Shown one piece after another: positions 35,747-46,351 of a DNA stretch of 64,000 nucleotides. Both the position numbers and the translations under genes were made by a program. Position 1 is the stretch's first letter; each line of letters opens with the position of its first letter. The DNA comes from PCRC01 sp017848435 (lineage in GTDB: Bacteria; Pseudomonadota; Gammaproteobacteria; Burkholderiales; Burkholderiaceae_C), in assembly GCA_965284315.1 (NCBI GenBank), contig OZ260072.1:1798001-1862000 (forward strand), read 5' to 3'. The notes under the pieces were generated by a model. That model searched no databases and was not told the DNA's origin. It saw nothing but the letters and a program-made list of their open reading frames with translations.

Positions 35747-36406
35747 ATGCCCTTCGACGCGATCCTGTTCGACTGCGACGGTGTGCTGGTCGACAGCGAG
35801 CCCATCACCAACGGTGTGCTGCGCGACATGCTGGAAGAAAGCGGCTGGTCTCTCACGCCGGCCGAGTGCGTGCGCATCTTTGTGGGCAAGGCCGTTCGCG
35901 ACGAGCGGGCCCTGATTGAAGCGCGCACCGGCCAGCCCCTGACCGAGGCATGGATGGCCCGTTTCTACGCCCGGCGCAACGAACGGCTGCTGGCCGAGCT
36001 GCAGGCCATTCCCGGCGCCGTGGCCAGCGTGGCCACATTGCACGCCAGCCTGGGTGGGCGGCTCGCCTGTGCCTCCGGCGCGGACCTCGCCAAGGTGCTG
36101 CTGCAACTGGACATGGTGGGCCTGTCGCGCTATTTCGGCCGTGCCGTTTTCAGCGGCCACGACTTGCCGCGCTCCAAACCCGCGCCCGATGTCTACCTGG
36201 CTGCCGCTGCGCACTTGGCCGTACCGCCAGCGCAGTGCCTGGTGGTGGAAGACACGCCCACCGGGGTGACTGCGGGCGTGGCCGCCGGGGCCACGGTCTG
36301 GGCTTATTGCCCCGATCCAGCGCAGGGCGAGGCGCTGTTGGCGGCGGGGGCACAGCGGCTGTTTGCCGACATGGCGCTGTTGCCCGCGCTGGTGGCAGAG
36401 GCCTGA
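35747..36406 (+). CDS. HAD-family phosphatase, phosphoglycolate phosphatase-like
   Basis: A 219-residue HAD hydrolase. Motif I is FDCDGVLVDSEP (nucleophile Asp9). A helical cap domain follows (about 20-85). SGADLAKVLLQLD and KPAPDVYLAAA (Lys of motif III) lie in the core, and VVEDTPTGV (about 165-173) is motif IV. It resembles phosphoglycolate phosphatase or beta-phosphoglucomutase-like enzymes; the substrate is not settled. Confidence 0.85.
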   Translation: MPFDAILFDCDGVLVDSEPITNGVLRDMLEESGWSLTPAECVRIFVGKAVRDERALIEARTGQPLTEAWMARFYARRNERLLAELQAIPGAVASVATLHASLGGRLACASGADLAKVLLQLDMVGLSRYFGRAVFSGHDLPRSKPAPDVYLAAAAHLAVPPAQCLVVEDTPTGVTAGVAAGATVWAYCPDPAQGEALLAAGAQRLFADMALLPALVAEA

Positions 36407-36407
36407 T

Positions 36408-37088
36408 TCAGTCGAACGGTCGCAGCAGCGGCGTGGGCGTGGTGGGCACGCCCTGATCCTGTGCCGCCTGGTGCTGCAGGTGCAGGGCCCGCTGGTAGGC
36501 GGGGCGCTGCTGCAGCGCGGCCCAATAACGGCGCACCGCCTCTGGAAACTGTGGTTCCAGGTCCAGGTAGTGGCCCAGCATCAGCGCATAGCCCAGCGAC
36601 ACATCGGCTGCGGTGAAGCGGCCGGCACAGGCAAAGTCCTGCTGTTCCAACGCCGCAGCCAGCCAGCGCAGCCGCGCCAGAAACCAACGGGCATAGCCGT
36701 CGGCCACGGCGGGCAGGCGTTGCGCGGGCGGCTCAAAGTGCCGGTAACGCAGCACCAGCGTCTGAGGGAAAGTCAGCGTGGCTTCGCCCTGGTGCAGCGC
36801 GTTCAGATAGGCGCCATACGCCGGGTCAGCCGGAGCCACGTCCAGCGTGCCATCGCCATGGCGGGCGGTCAGGTACTGGCAGATGGCGGCCGATTCGGTC
36901 ATGCGCACCGCACCGTCTTCCAGCAGCGGCACCGTGCCCAGCGGGTTGTCGGCGAGGAAGGATTTGGCCAGTGCACGCGGCGGAAAGGGCAGCATGCGCA
37001 ACTGGTAGGGCACGCCCAACTCTTCCAGCAGCCACAGCGGGCGGAACGAGCGGGCACTGACGCAATGGTGCAGGACGAGGGTGGTCAT
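36408..37088 (-). CDS. glutathione S-transferase
   Basis: A 226-residue GST with an N-terminal thioredoxin-like domain (TLVLHHCVSARSFRPLWLLEELG...) and the GTVPLLEDGAVRMTESAAICQYLTARHG segment (about 51-77) that binds glutathione. A helical C-terminal domain follows. It probably detoxifies electrophiles. It is convergent with the HAD gene, with one base between the stops. Confidence 0.9.
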   Translation of the reverse strand: MTTLVLHHCVSARSFRPLWLLEELGVPYQLRMLPFPPRALAKSFLADNPLGTVPLLEDGAVRMTESAAICQYLTARHGDGTLDVAPADPAYGAYLNALHQGEATLTFPQTLVLRYRHFEPPAQRLPAVADGYARWFLARLRWLAAALEQQDFACAGRFTAADVSLGYALMLGHYLDLEPQFPEAVRRYWAALQQRPAYQRALHLQHQAAQDQGVPTTPTPLLRPFD

Positions 37089-37145
37089 GCCACGAGTCTA
37101 GGCGCAACGGCGGCACAGATGCTGCCGCTGCGGCCACCGATGGCG

Positions 37146-38654
<1,509 letters not shown>

Positions 38655-38786
38655 GGGGGTCTCCTTCGTGGCAAAGCGCCTGGTAAAAGGCCGCACGATA
38701 AGAGGCGGGGCCGGCCCCGTCGAGACCGGGTGAACACTGTGCCGCCGCGTTACACCTGCAGCGGCCTGCCTTATGCAACGGGTTGC

Positions 38787-40028
38787 CTAAGGGCGCTCTG
38801 CAGAATGTCCCGACGCCTCGGCCCGGCCCCATTCCCGCAGGCGGCGGTACAGCAGCCCGCGCGACACGCCCAATGCACGCGCTGCGCGTGACACGTTGCC
38901 GTTCGCCTTGGCCAGCGCCTGCTCGATGGTCTGGCGGCTGGCGTCCTGCAGTGACTGCTGCACAGTGGGCTGCAACGCCGCGTCGTCTGTGGTGGCCGGC
39001 GTTGCAGGGCTGGCGGTGGCCGCGGTTGTGCCGGTCGGTACCGGCGTGCCCAGTGACACCATGGTGCCGCTGATGCCATCGGCTGCCAGCAGCTTTGCGG
39101 TGACCCAGACGCCCAGGCCGTTGCTGGCCCGGTGCATGCACGCGTTGCCAGTGGCCGCTGCTGCCAGGAGGTGTTCGAAGCTGCAGCCCAACAATTCTTC
39201 AATGCGCGGCGGTCCGGCGTGGCGCAGTTCCGCACGCATCAGCAGCCGGTCGGCGGCGGTGTTCATCCAGGCGACATGGCCGTCTTCGTCCACGGCCACC
39301 AGCGCTTCCAGCGGTGTGCCGAACAGCGTGGGATTGACCTGCAGCCGCAGCAGGATGGGGCTGCGGCTGCAGGCGATCAGCAAGCGGTTTTCGATGCCCG
39401 TGGCGTACATGCCCACCAGCGCTGGCACGTCAAATGGCAGCTCGGCGTTTTCGATCGAAATGTCCAGCACAGCGGCCAGCGAACCCGAGGCCTCGCGGAT
39501 CGGGGCGGCCGCGCAGTACATGCCTTTGATGTTCTGGAAGAAGTGTTCAGCACCATGCACCGCGCAGGCGCTGCCGGTCCGTACGACGATGCCGGGGGCC
39601 GAGGTGCCCACCTCGTCTTCACCGAGGTTGACACCGATACGGGTGACCAGCGGTGTCAACGCGACGTTGCTGCGTGAACTCGGGCTGGCGTCGATGACGA
39701 TGCCCTGCGCGTCGGTCAGGATGAAGCAGCAGCCACTGCCGTGGATCGCCTGCTCCAGTTCGCGCAATACCGGCTGCGCCGATTCCAGCAAGGTGCGGTT
39801 GCGCGCCAGGGCGTGGTGGGTGCGGCTGGCGGTGACGGGGCTGAAGGTGGCCTGCTCGGCAGGTTCACGGCGGGCGCGCAGGCAACGCGTCCACGACTGG
39901 ATCACGGCCTCCGACACCAGGCCCGACGGCCGCTCGCCCTGCTCGAAATAGCGTTCCCGCGCCAACTCAATGCGCTGCTGTGGTGTGACAAAAAAGGGGC
40001 CGGAAGGGGGCGCGGTTCTGATCTGCAT
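38787..40028 (-). CDS. GAF/Fis-type regulator (AcoR-like, no AAA+ domain)
   Basis: A 413-residue regulator. A GAF-type sensor domain lies at about 80-225 (RELEQAIHGSGCCFILTDAQG... GTSAPG), a PAS-like region at about 240-330, and a Fis-type helix-turn-helix at about 365-400 (IEQALAKANGNVSRAARALG). The central AAA+ sigma-54 domain of AcoR is missing. ATG 40028 is preferred over an in-frame upstream codon at 40136. It sits between the aldehyde dehydrogenase and the divergent alcohol dehydrogenase and probably controls both. Confidence 0.85.
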   Translation of the reverse strand: MQIRTAPPSGPFFVTPQQRIELARERYFEQGERPSGLVSEAVIQSWTRCLRARREPAEQATFSPVTASRTHHALARNRTLLESAQPVLRELEQAIHGSGCCFILTDAQGIVIDASPSSRSNVALTPLVTRIGVNLGEDEVGTSAPGIVVRTGSACAVHGAEHFFQNIKGMYCAAAPIREASGSLAAVLDISIENAELPFDVPALVGMYATGIENRLLIACSRSPILLRLQVNPTLFGTPLEALVAVDEDGHVAWMNTAADRLLMRAELRHAGPPRIEELLGCSFEHLLAAAATGNACMHRASNGLGVWVTAKLLAADGISGTMVSLGTPVPTGTTAATASPATPATTDDAALQPTVQQSLQDASRQTIEQALAKANGNVSRAARALGVSRGLLYRRLREWGRAEASGHSAERP

Positions 40029-40198
40029 GGCGGCTGGCGTGTCGAAGCGTGCGAAGCGGCGATTGTTGTGTCGGAACGGAACGGTTTTTTGTGGGGGAAA
40101 ACCCGATGTATGGCGCCAGCGCGCGAATCGCGACATTACCTACCGTGCCGCCACCGGATTGCCCGGCGCTGGCCACAACACAACGAGGAGCGAGACAC

Positions 40199-42334
40199 AT
40201 GACAACATCCACTACAGCCGCCCGTGCGGGGTTGCTGGTCGCGGCGGGGTTGCTGGCTGCGGTTGCCGCCGGTGCTTTGGCCGACACGAAGACAACAAAG
40301 GGGTCGCCCCAGCACATTGCCGCCGTCACCCAGAAAATCGATGGCGCTTTTGTGCAGGCCAATGCGGCCAAGACGCAGGATTGGCCAGCGATTGGCCTGG
40401 ACTACGCTGAAACCCGCTTCAGCAAGCTGGACCAGATCAACACCGGCAACGCCAAGGACCTTGGCCTGGTGTGGTCGTACAACCTTGAATCGACACGCGG
40501 TGTGGAAGCCACGCCGCTGGTGGTCGACGGCGTGATGTACGTCAGTGCCTCATGGAGCGTGGTGCATGCCATCGACGTGCGCACCGGCAAACGCATCTGG
40601 ACCTTCGATCCGCAGGTCGCCAGGGCCGACGGCTACAAGGGCTGCTGCGACGTGGTCAACCGCGGCGTCGCGCTGCACAAGGGCAAGGTGTACGTGGGTG
40701 CCTACGACGGCCGCCTGATCGCGCTCGACGCTGCAACCGGCAGGAAGGTCTGGGAAAAAGACACCATCGTCGACCGGAAATACTCCTACACCAGCACCGG
40801 CGCGCCGCGCATCTTCAATGGCAAGGTCATCATCGGCAACGGCGGTGCGGAGTTTGGTGTGCGCGGCTACATCACGGCCTACGACGCCGAAACCGGTGAG
40901 CAGAAATGGCGCTGGTTCACTGTGCCGGGCGACCCGAGCAAGCCGTTCGAAGACGAGTCCATGGCCAAGGCGGCCAAGACCTGGGACCCGAGCGGCAAGT
41001 ACTGGGAAGCCGGTGGTGGCGGCACCGCCTGGAACTCCATGGTGTTCGACCCCAAGCTCAACCTGATGTACGTGGGCACGGGCAACGGCTCGCCCTGGGC
41101 CCACAGCAAGCGCAGCCCGGGCGGCGGCGACAACCTGTACCTGGGCTCCATCGTGGCGCTCAACCCCGACACCGGCAAGTACGTCTGGCACTACCAGGAA
41201 ACTCCCGGCGACAACTGGGACTACACCTCGGTGCAGGATTTGATCCTGGCCGACCTGAAGATCAATGGCAAGCTGCGCCAGGTGGTGATGCATGCACCGA
41301 AGAACGGCTTCTTCTTCGTGATCGACCGCACCAACGGTAAATTCATCTCGGCGAAGAACTTCGTCGACGTGAACTGGGCCACTGGCTACGACAAGAATGG
41401 CCGGCCGATCGAAGTGGCGGGCGCGCGTGACCGCGAGAAGCCGTTCGACACCGTGCCCGGACCCTTTGGTGGGCACAACTGGCACAACATGTCGTTCAAC
41501 CCGCAAACCGGGCTGGCCTACATTCCAGCGCAGAACGTGCCGGTCACGCTGGCCGACGACAAGACCTGGAAGAAGTTCGGCTCCAACGTGCCCGGCCAGC
41601 CGATGAGCGGCAACGGCTGGAACACCGGCATGCAGATCAATGCCCAGCCACCGACCAGCAAGCCTTTCGGCCGGCTGATTGCCTGGGACCCGATCCAGCA
41701 GAAGGAAGTCTGGCGCCAGGAGCATGTGGCACCGTGGAACGGCGGCACGCTCACCACCGCCGGCAACCTGGTTTTCCAGGGCACGGCTGATGGGCGTTTC
41801 GTGGTCTACAACGCCAAGACCGGCGAGAAGCTGTGGGAAACCCCCACCGGCACCGGTGTGGTGGCCGCGCCCAGCACCTATGTGGTCGATGGCAAGCAGT
41901 ACGTCTCCATCGCCGTGGGGTGGGGGGGGGTGTTCGGGTTGTTCCAGCGTGCCACGGAACGCAGCACGCCCGGTACTGTCTACACCTTTGCGCTGGGCGG
42001 CAAGGCGGCCATGCCGGAGTTCACCAAGTACCAGCTGGGCAACCTGATCGCCGGTGTCAAGTACGACCCCAAGCATGTGCCTGAAGGCACGGCGCTGTAC
42101 GTCAGCAACTGCGTCTTCTGCCACGGTGTGCCGGGCGTGGACAAAGGCGGCAACATTCCCAACCTGGCCTACATGGACGCCTCCTACATCGAGAACCTCG
42201 ACAAGTTCGTGCTCAACGGCCCGGCCACGGGCCGCGGCATGCCCGACTTCACCGGCAAACTGAGCAAGGAAGAGATCGAAAAAATCAAGGCCTTCATTCA
42301 GGGTACGGCCGATGCGATCCGGCCCAAGAAGTGA
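40199..42334 (+). CDS. qheDH: quinohemoprotein alcohol dehydrogenase (PQQ and heme c)
   Basis: A 711-residue periplasmic enzyme with a signal peptide (about residues 1-27), an eight-bladed PQQ propeller and a C-terminal cytochrome c domain. The vicinal disulfide is Cys149-Cys150 (GCCD). The catalytic base is probably Asp341 in NWDYTS. Heme binds at CVFCH (638-642). It closely resembles the Comamonas testosteroni quinohemoprotein ethanol dehydrogenase from memory. Thr343, not Asp, follows the catalytic Asp at +2, which argues for a Ca-type enzyme. GAGGAG at 40184-40189 supports the start. PQQ biosynthesis genes are not in the window. Confidence 0.93.
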   Translation: MTTSTTAARAGLLVAAGLLAAVAAGALADTKTTKGSPQHIAAVTQKIDGAFVQANAAKTQDWPAIGLDYAETRFSKLDQINTGNAKDLGLVWSYNLESTRGVEATPLVVDGVMYVSASWSVVHAIDVRTGKRIWTFDPQVARADGYKGCCDVVNRGVALHKGKVYVGAYDGRLIALDAATGRKVWEKDTIVDRKYSYTSTGAPRIFNGKVIIGNGGAEFGVRGYITAYDAETGEQKWRWFTVPGDPSKPFEDESMAKAAKTWDPSGKYWEAGGGGTAWNSMVFDPKLNLMYVGTGNGSPWAHSKRSPGGGDNLYLGSIVALNPDTGKYVWHYQETPGDNWDYTSVQDLILADLKINGKLRQVVMHAPKNGFFFVIDRTNGKFISAKNFVDVNWATGYDKNGRPIEVAGARDREKPFDTVPGPFGGHNWHNMSFNPQTGLAYIPAQNVPVTLADDKTWKKFGSNVPGQPMSGNGWNTGMQINAQPPTSKPFGRLIAWDPIQQKEVWRQEHVAPWNGGTLTTAGNLVFQGTADGRFVVYNAKTGEKLWETPTGTGVVAAPSTYVVDGKQYVSIAVGWGGVFGLFQRATERSTPGTVYTFALGGKAAMPEFTKYQLGNLIAGVKYDPKHVPEGTALYVSNCVFCHGVPGVDKGGNIPNLAYMDASYIENLDKFVLNGPATGRGMPDFTGKLSKEEIEKIKAFIQGTADAIRPKK

Positions 42335-42458
42335 AGTTTGGCGACGCTACGTCACCTGTATCGGGCGGGCTGCAGGCCGCCCGGTGTCGCGCGTTACCCG
42401 TTCGGCACCAACCACCTGCGGACAACAGCACCCTGATAAAAACCATAGAGGAGAAAAC

Positions 42459-43349
42459 ATGCTTTCCACACTTCTGAAAACCATCGTCCGCAGCGTTGCA
42501 GTCGGCGCTCTGGCCACCACCGCGATGTTGCAACCCGTGCACGCGCTCGACGTTGACCCGGGCGACTACACAGCGCTTCCCGCCGGCACCAATCTGGCGA
42601 TCCTGTATGGGCAACATGCCCAGCGCAATGCGACTTTTGGCAACGGCAACAAGGCGCCGGGCAACAACAAGCTCGATTCCGACATTGGCCTGCTGCGCAT
42701 GGTGCATTACATGGACATCGGCGGCTACATCGTTGACCCGCAGTTCATCCTGCCGTTTGGCAAGCTCAAGGCCAAGGGCGACCTCGGCCCGGTGCTGGGC
42801 AGCAACAGTGGTGTGGGCGACCTGCTGGTCGGCGCCACGCTGTGGTTCACCAAGCCGGGTGACAAGACGCACTTTGGCATCACCCCCTTCCTGTCGCTGC
42901 CGACTGGCCAGTACAACAAGAACGATCCGCTGAGCATCGGTGAGAACCGCTACAAGCTGATCCTGAACGCGGGCTACATCACGCCGCTGTCGGAAAAGCT
43001 GATCCTCGATGTCATTGGCGACGTCACCCTGTTCGGCAAGAACGATGACATCGTCGGCGGCGGCTCGGCCAAGCAGAAGGCGCAGTACCAGTTCCAGAGC
43101 TACCTGCGCTACCAGCTGTCGGGCACCACCGACCTGCGCGGCGGTGTCTCCTACACCACTGGCGGCAAAACCCGCATCAATGGCGTCGACCAGAACAACA
43201 AGACCGAAACGTTCAAGTTCAACGTCGGCGTTGCACATTTCCTGTCGCCGACCCAACAGGTTCTGGCCACGGTGGGCCGCGACACCTCGGTCGAGAACGG
43301 CTTCCGCGAAAACGCACGCCTGAACCTGCGGTTCCTGCAGGTGTTCTGA
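42459..43349 (+). CDS. outer-membrane beta-barrel transporter (SphA/phenol MetA-like)
   Basis: A 296-residue protein with a signal peptide ending near LQPVHA (residues about 1-29). The rest shows alternating beta-strand patterns ending in an aromatic C-terminus (RLNLRFLQVF), as in outer-membrane barrels. It resembles the phenol-degradation MetA/SphA-like family found beside alcohol dehydrogenases. It lies 124 bases after the dehydrogenase and ends before a strong terminator, so the pair is probably one transcript. It may pass hydrophobic substrates. Confidence 0.8.
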   Translation: MLSTLLKTIVRSVAVGALATTAMLQPVHALDVDPGDYTALPAGTNLAILYGQHAQRNATFGNGNKAPGNNKLDSDIGLLRMVHYMDIGGYIVDPQFILPFGKLKAKGDLGPVLGSNSGVGDLLVGATLWFTKPGDKTHFGITPFLSLPTGQYNKNDPLSIGENRYKLILNAGYITPLSEKLILDVIGDVTLFGKNDDIVGGGSAKQKAQYQFQSYLRYQLSGTTDLRGGVSYTTGGKTRINGVDQNNKTETFKFNVGVAHFLSPTQQVLATVGRDTSVENGFRENARLNLRFLQVF

Positions 43350-43432
43350 TCCGGCGGCGTCCTTCCGGACCCGTTTTTCACGCCCCTGTTCGATAGTGCA
43401 AGGGGGTCTCTCAAGGCAATGCCTTGGTTTGG

Positions 43433-43469
43433 GGCTGTACGGGGCTGTTCCGTACAGCCTCTTTTTTTT
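43433..43469 (+). terminator. rho-independent terminator after the outer-membrane protein gene
   Basis: GGCTGTACGG (43433-43442) pairs with CCGTACAGCC (43450-43459) in a perfect 10-bp stem followed by TC and eight Ts. It closes the alcohol-oxidation transcript. Confidence 0.93.
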
Positions 43470-43498
43470 GGACGGCCTCGTCTTTTACACTGCGCTGT

Positions 43499-44509
43499 AT
43501 GAACCCGGTCGCCGCCACCCCGATGGCATTCGTGCGCATGCTGCTGCTGGCGTACGAGGCGCGGGGCATGGCCCCGTCGCGGGCGCTGCTGGCCGCGCAG
43601 ATTGCACCACACCAGGTGGCCGTTGCCGATGCCACCATCACCTCGCGCCAGCTCGAACTGCTTGCTGGCACGGCCATGCACGAACTCGATGATGAGGGGC
43701 TGGGCTGGTTTTCGCGCCGGCTGCCTTGGGGCAGCTACGGCATGCTGGCCCGGGCCTCGCTCAGCGCGCCCTCGCTCGGCGTGGCTTTGGCCCGCTGGTG
43801 CCGCCACCACCATCTGCTGACCGACAGCATCGAACTCCGGCTCGAACGGGTGCAGGGGGCGGCGGTGGTGCAGTTGCTGGAGCACCGCCCCATTGGCCCG
43901 GCGCGCGAGTTCTGCCTCGTCACGCTGCTGCGCAACTTGCTCGGTGTGGCCTGCTGGCTGATCGATTCGCGCATTGGATTGCAGCAGGTGGAGCTGCCGT
44001 ACGCGGCGCCTGCCCATGCGGCCGTCTACCCGGTGCTGTTTCCCGGTCCGGTCCGGTTTGGCGCGGCACTGGCAGCGCTGCAGTTCGATGCCCGTTACCT
44101 CGCGTTGCCCCTGCGCCGTGACGACAAGGCGCTGGATGCCATGCTCAAGCAGGCGTTGTCGCTGATCGTGCGGCCCTACCGGCGCGACCGGCTGTTGGTG
44201 CAGCGGGTGCGCACGCTGCTATTGAGCCAGCCGGGCGCCAGCACCGCCGACGCATTGGCCCACGCGCTGAATGTCTCCACCCGCACGCTGCACCGGCAGT
44301 TGCAGGAAGAGGGGGCTTCGCTGCAGGCGCTGAAAGACGACGTGCGCCAGAGCCAGGCGATGGCGCTGCTCGGCCGCAGCAACCGGCCGGTGAAGCAGGT
44401 GGCGCTGGCGGTGGGTTTTGGTAACGAAAAGAGTTTTGCACGGGCTTTCCGGCAATGGACCGGCGAATCACCGGCCGACTACCGAATCCGGGTCAAAGCC
44501 CCGGCCTAG
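43499..44509 (+). CDS. AraC-family transcriptional regulator
   Basis: A 336-residue regulator. The N-terminal part fits the arabinose-binding-like domain of the ArgR/OruR type (PF12625-like, MAFVRMLLLAYEARG onwards). The C-terminal AraC helix-turn-helix pair is at about 235-330 (ADALAHALNVSTRTLHRQLQ... QVALAVGFGNEKSFARAFR). ATG 43499 is chosen as the first plausible start after the terminator, but there is no Shine-Dalgarno sequence, so the start is uncertain. It precedes the acyl-CoA synthetase operon in the same direction and is the best candidate for its regulator. Confidence 0.87.
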   Translation: MNPVAATPMAFVRMLLLAYEARGMAPSRALLAAQIAPHQVAVADATITSRQLELLAGTAMHELDDEGLGWFSRRLPWGSYGMLARASLSAPSLGVALARWCRHHHLLTDSIELRLERVQGAAVVQLLEHRPIGPAREFCLVTLLRNLLGVACWLIDSRIGLQQVELPYAAPAHAAVYPVLFPGPVRFGAALAALQFDARYLALPLRRDDKALDAMLKQALSLIVRPYRRDRLLVQRVRTLLLSQPGASTADALAHALNVSTRTLHRQLQEEGASLQALKDDVRQSQAMALLGRSNRPVKQVALAVGFGNEKSFARAFRQWTGESPADYRIRVKAPA

Positions 44510-44620
44510 TGGCAGGATTTGTACCCTTGGTGGCGTGCCTTTTGCCCGCTGAGGGCCTATGCTTGTCGAACAAGATCGGCGCAAAGCCACGCGCAACCGG
44601 TTCAGCCGCAGGAGACATGC

Positions 44621-46351
44621 ATGACGCAAGCACCCGTGCAGGAGATTTCAGCGCCCCGCGCCAGCCAGGCCCGGGGCACCACCGATGTGCCCCTGCTCAC
44701 CCACACCATTGGCGCTTTTTTTGACGCGATGGCCGAGCGCCAGGGCGAGCACGAGGCCCTGGTCAGTGCGCACCAGCAGCGCCGCTACAGCTACCGCGCA
44801 TTGCAGACCAGCGCGAACCAACTGGCCAGTGCGCTGCTGAACACCGGGCTGGTCCCGGGTGACCGCATCGGCATCTGGTCGCACAACAACGTGGAATGGG
44901 TGCTGTTGCAGATCGCCACCGCCAAGGTCGGGCTGGTGCTGGTCAACATCAACCCGGCCTACCGCACCGCCGAACTCGAATATGCGCTGAACAAGGTGGG
45001 CTGCAAGGCGCTGGTCACAATGGCGCAGTTCAAGACCAGCGATTACCTCGGCATGCTGCGTGAACTGGCACCGGAACTCGATGCCGCCACACCGGGCGCG
45101 CTGCAGGCCCAGCGCCTGCCCGACCTTCGCACGGTGGCGTGGATCGACGTGGCCGGCGAGGGCGCCGAGGTGCCGGGCACGCTGCGCTTCTCCCAACTGC
45201 TGGCCAGTGGCGACCCGGCCGATGCCCGCATCGCGCAAATCGGCGCCACGCTGAAAGCCAGTGACCCAATCAACGTGCAGTTCACCAGCGGCACCACCGG
45301 TTTCCCCAAGGGCGCGACGCTGACGCACAGCAACATCCTGAACAACGGCTTCTTCATCGGCGAATGCATGAAGCTCACGCCGGCCGACCGGCTCTGCATT
45401 CCGGTGCCGCTGTACCACTGCTTTGGCATGGTGCTGGGCAACCTGGCCTGCATCACACATGGCAGCACCATCGTCTACCCGAACGACGGGTTCGATCCGC
45501 TCACCGTGCTGCAGACGGTGCAGGACGAAAAGTGCACCGGCCTGCATGGCGTGCCCACCATGTTCATTGCCGAACTCGACCACCCGCGCTTCAGGGAGTT
45601 TGACCTGTCGACACTGCGCACCGGCATCATGGCCGGCTCGCCGTGCCCGACCGAGGTGATGAAGCGGGTGGTCAGCGAGATGCACTTGTCTGAAGTGACC
45701 ATTGCCTACGGCATGACGGAGACCAGCCCGGTGAGTTGCCAAAGCAGCACCGACACCCCGCTGGAAAAGCGCGTGTCCACCGTGGGCACGGTGCAGCCGC
45801 ATCTGGAGATCAAGATCGTCGACCCCGAGACCGGCGCGGTGGTCGCACGGGGCGAACGCGGTGAGTTCTGCACCAAGGGCTATTCGGTGATGCACGGCTA
45901 CTGGGGTGACGCCGCAAAAACCCGCGAGGCGATCGATGCCGACGGCTGGATGCACACCGGCGATCTGGCGACGATGGATGACCAAGGCTACGTCAACATC
46001 GTCGGCCGCATCAAGGACATGGTGATCCGCGGCGGGGAGAACATCTACCCGCGTGAGATCGAGGAATTTCTGTACCGCATGCCTGCGGTGCAGGACGTGC
46101 AGGTGGTCGGTATTCCCGACAAGCGCTACGGTGAAGAGCTGTGCGCCTGGATCATTGCCAAGCCCGGCGCCACGCTGACCGAAGACGCGGTGCGCGATTT
46201 CTGCAAAGGCCAGATCGCGCACTACAAGGTGCCCCGCCATATCCGTTTCGTGACCGAATTCCCGATGACGGTCACCGGCAAAATCCAGAAATTCAAGATT
46301 CGCGACGCGATGAAAGAACAACTGGGACTGGAAGAAGAAAGAACCGCATGA
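44621..46351 (+). CDS. AMP-dependent acyl-CoA synthetase
   Basis: A 576-residue ANL-superfamily ligase. The P-loop-like FTSGTTGFPKGATLTH motif is at about 221-236, AYGMTETSP near 362-370, and the DGWMHTGDLATMD motif with the RIKDMVIRGGENIYPREIE hinge follows. The C-terminal catalytic lysine is in MTVTGKIQKFK. It activates a carboxylic acid, likely a short branched or medium-chain acid given the mcc/liu context. GGAG 8 bases before ATG 44621 supports the start; mccB overlaps the stop. Confidence 0.92.
   Translation: MTQAPVQEISAPRASQARGTTDVPLLTHTIGAFFDAMAERQGEHEALVSAHQQRRYSYRALQTSANQLASALLNTGLVPGDRIGIWSHNNVEWVLLQIATAKVGLVLVNINPAYRTAELEYALNKVGCKALVTMAQFKTSDYLGMLRELAPELDAATPGALQAQRLPDLRTVAWIDVAGEGAEVPGTLRFSQLLASGDPADARIAQIGATLKASDPINVQFTSGTTGFPKGATLTHSNILNNGFFIGECMKLTPADRLCIPVPLYHCFGMVLGNLACITHGSTIVYPNDGFDPLTVLQTVQDEKCTGLHGVPTMFIAELDHPRFREFDLSTLRTGIMAGSPCPTEVMKRVVSEMHLSEVTIAYGMTETSPVSCQSSTDTPLEKRVSTVGTVQPHLEIKIVDPETGAVVARGERGEFCTKGYSVMHGYWGDAAKTREAIDADGWMHTGDLATMDDQGYVNIVGRIKDMVIRGGENIYPREIEEFLYRMPAVQDVQVVGIPDKRYGEELCAWIIAKPGATLTEDAVRDFCKGQIAHYKVPRHIRFVTEFPMTVTGKIQKFKIRDAMKEQLGLEEERTA

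Noticed and set aside
43468..43491. TTGGAC and TACACT as a promoter for the AraC gene
   Set aside because: The spacing is only 12 bases, too short for a sigma-70 promoter.
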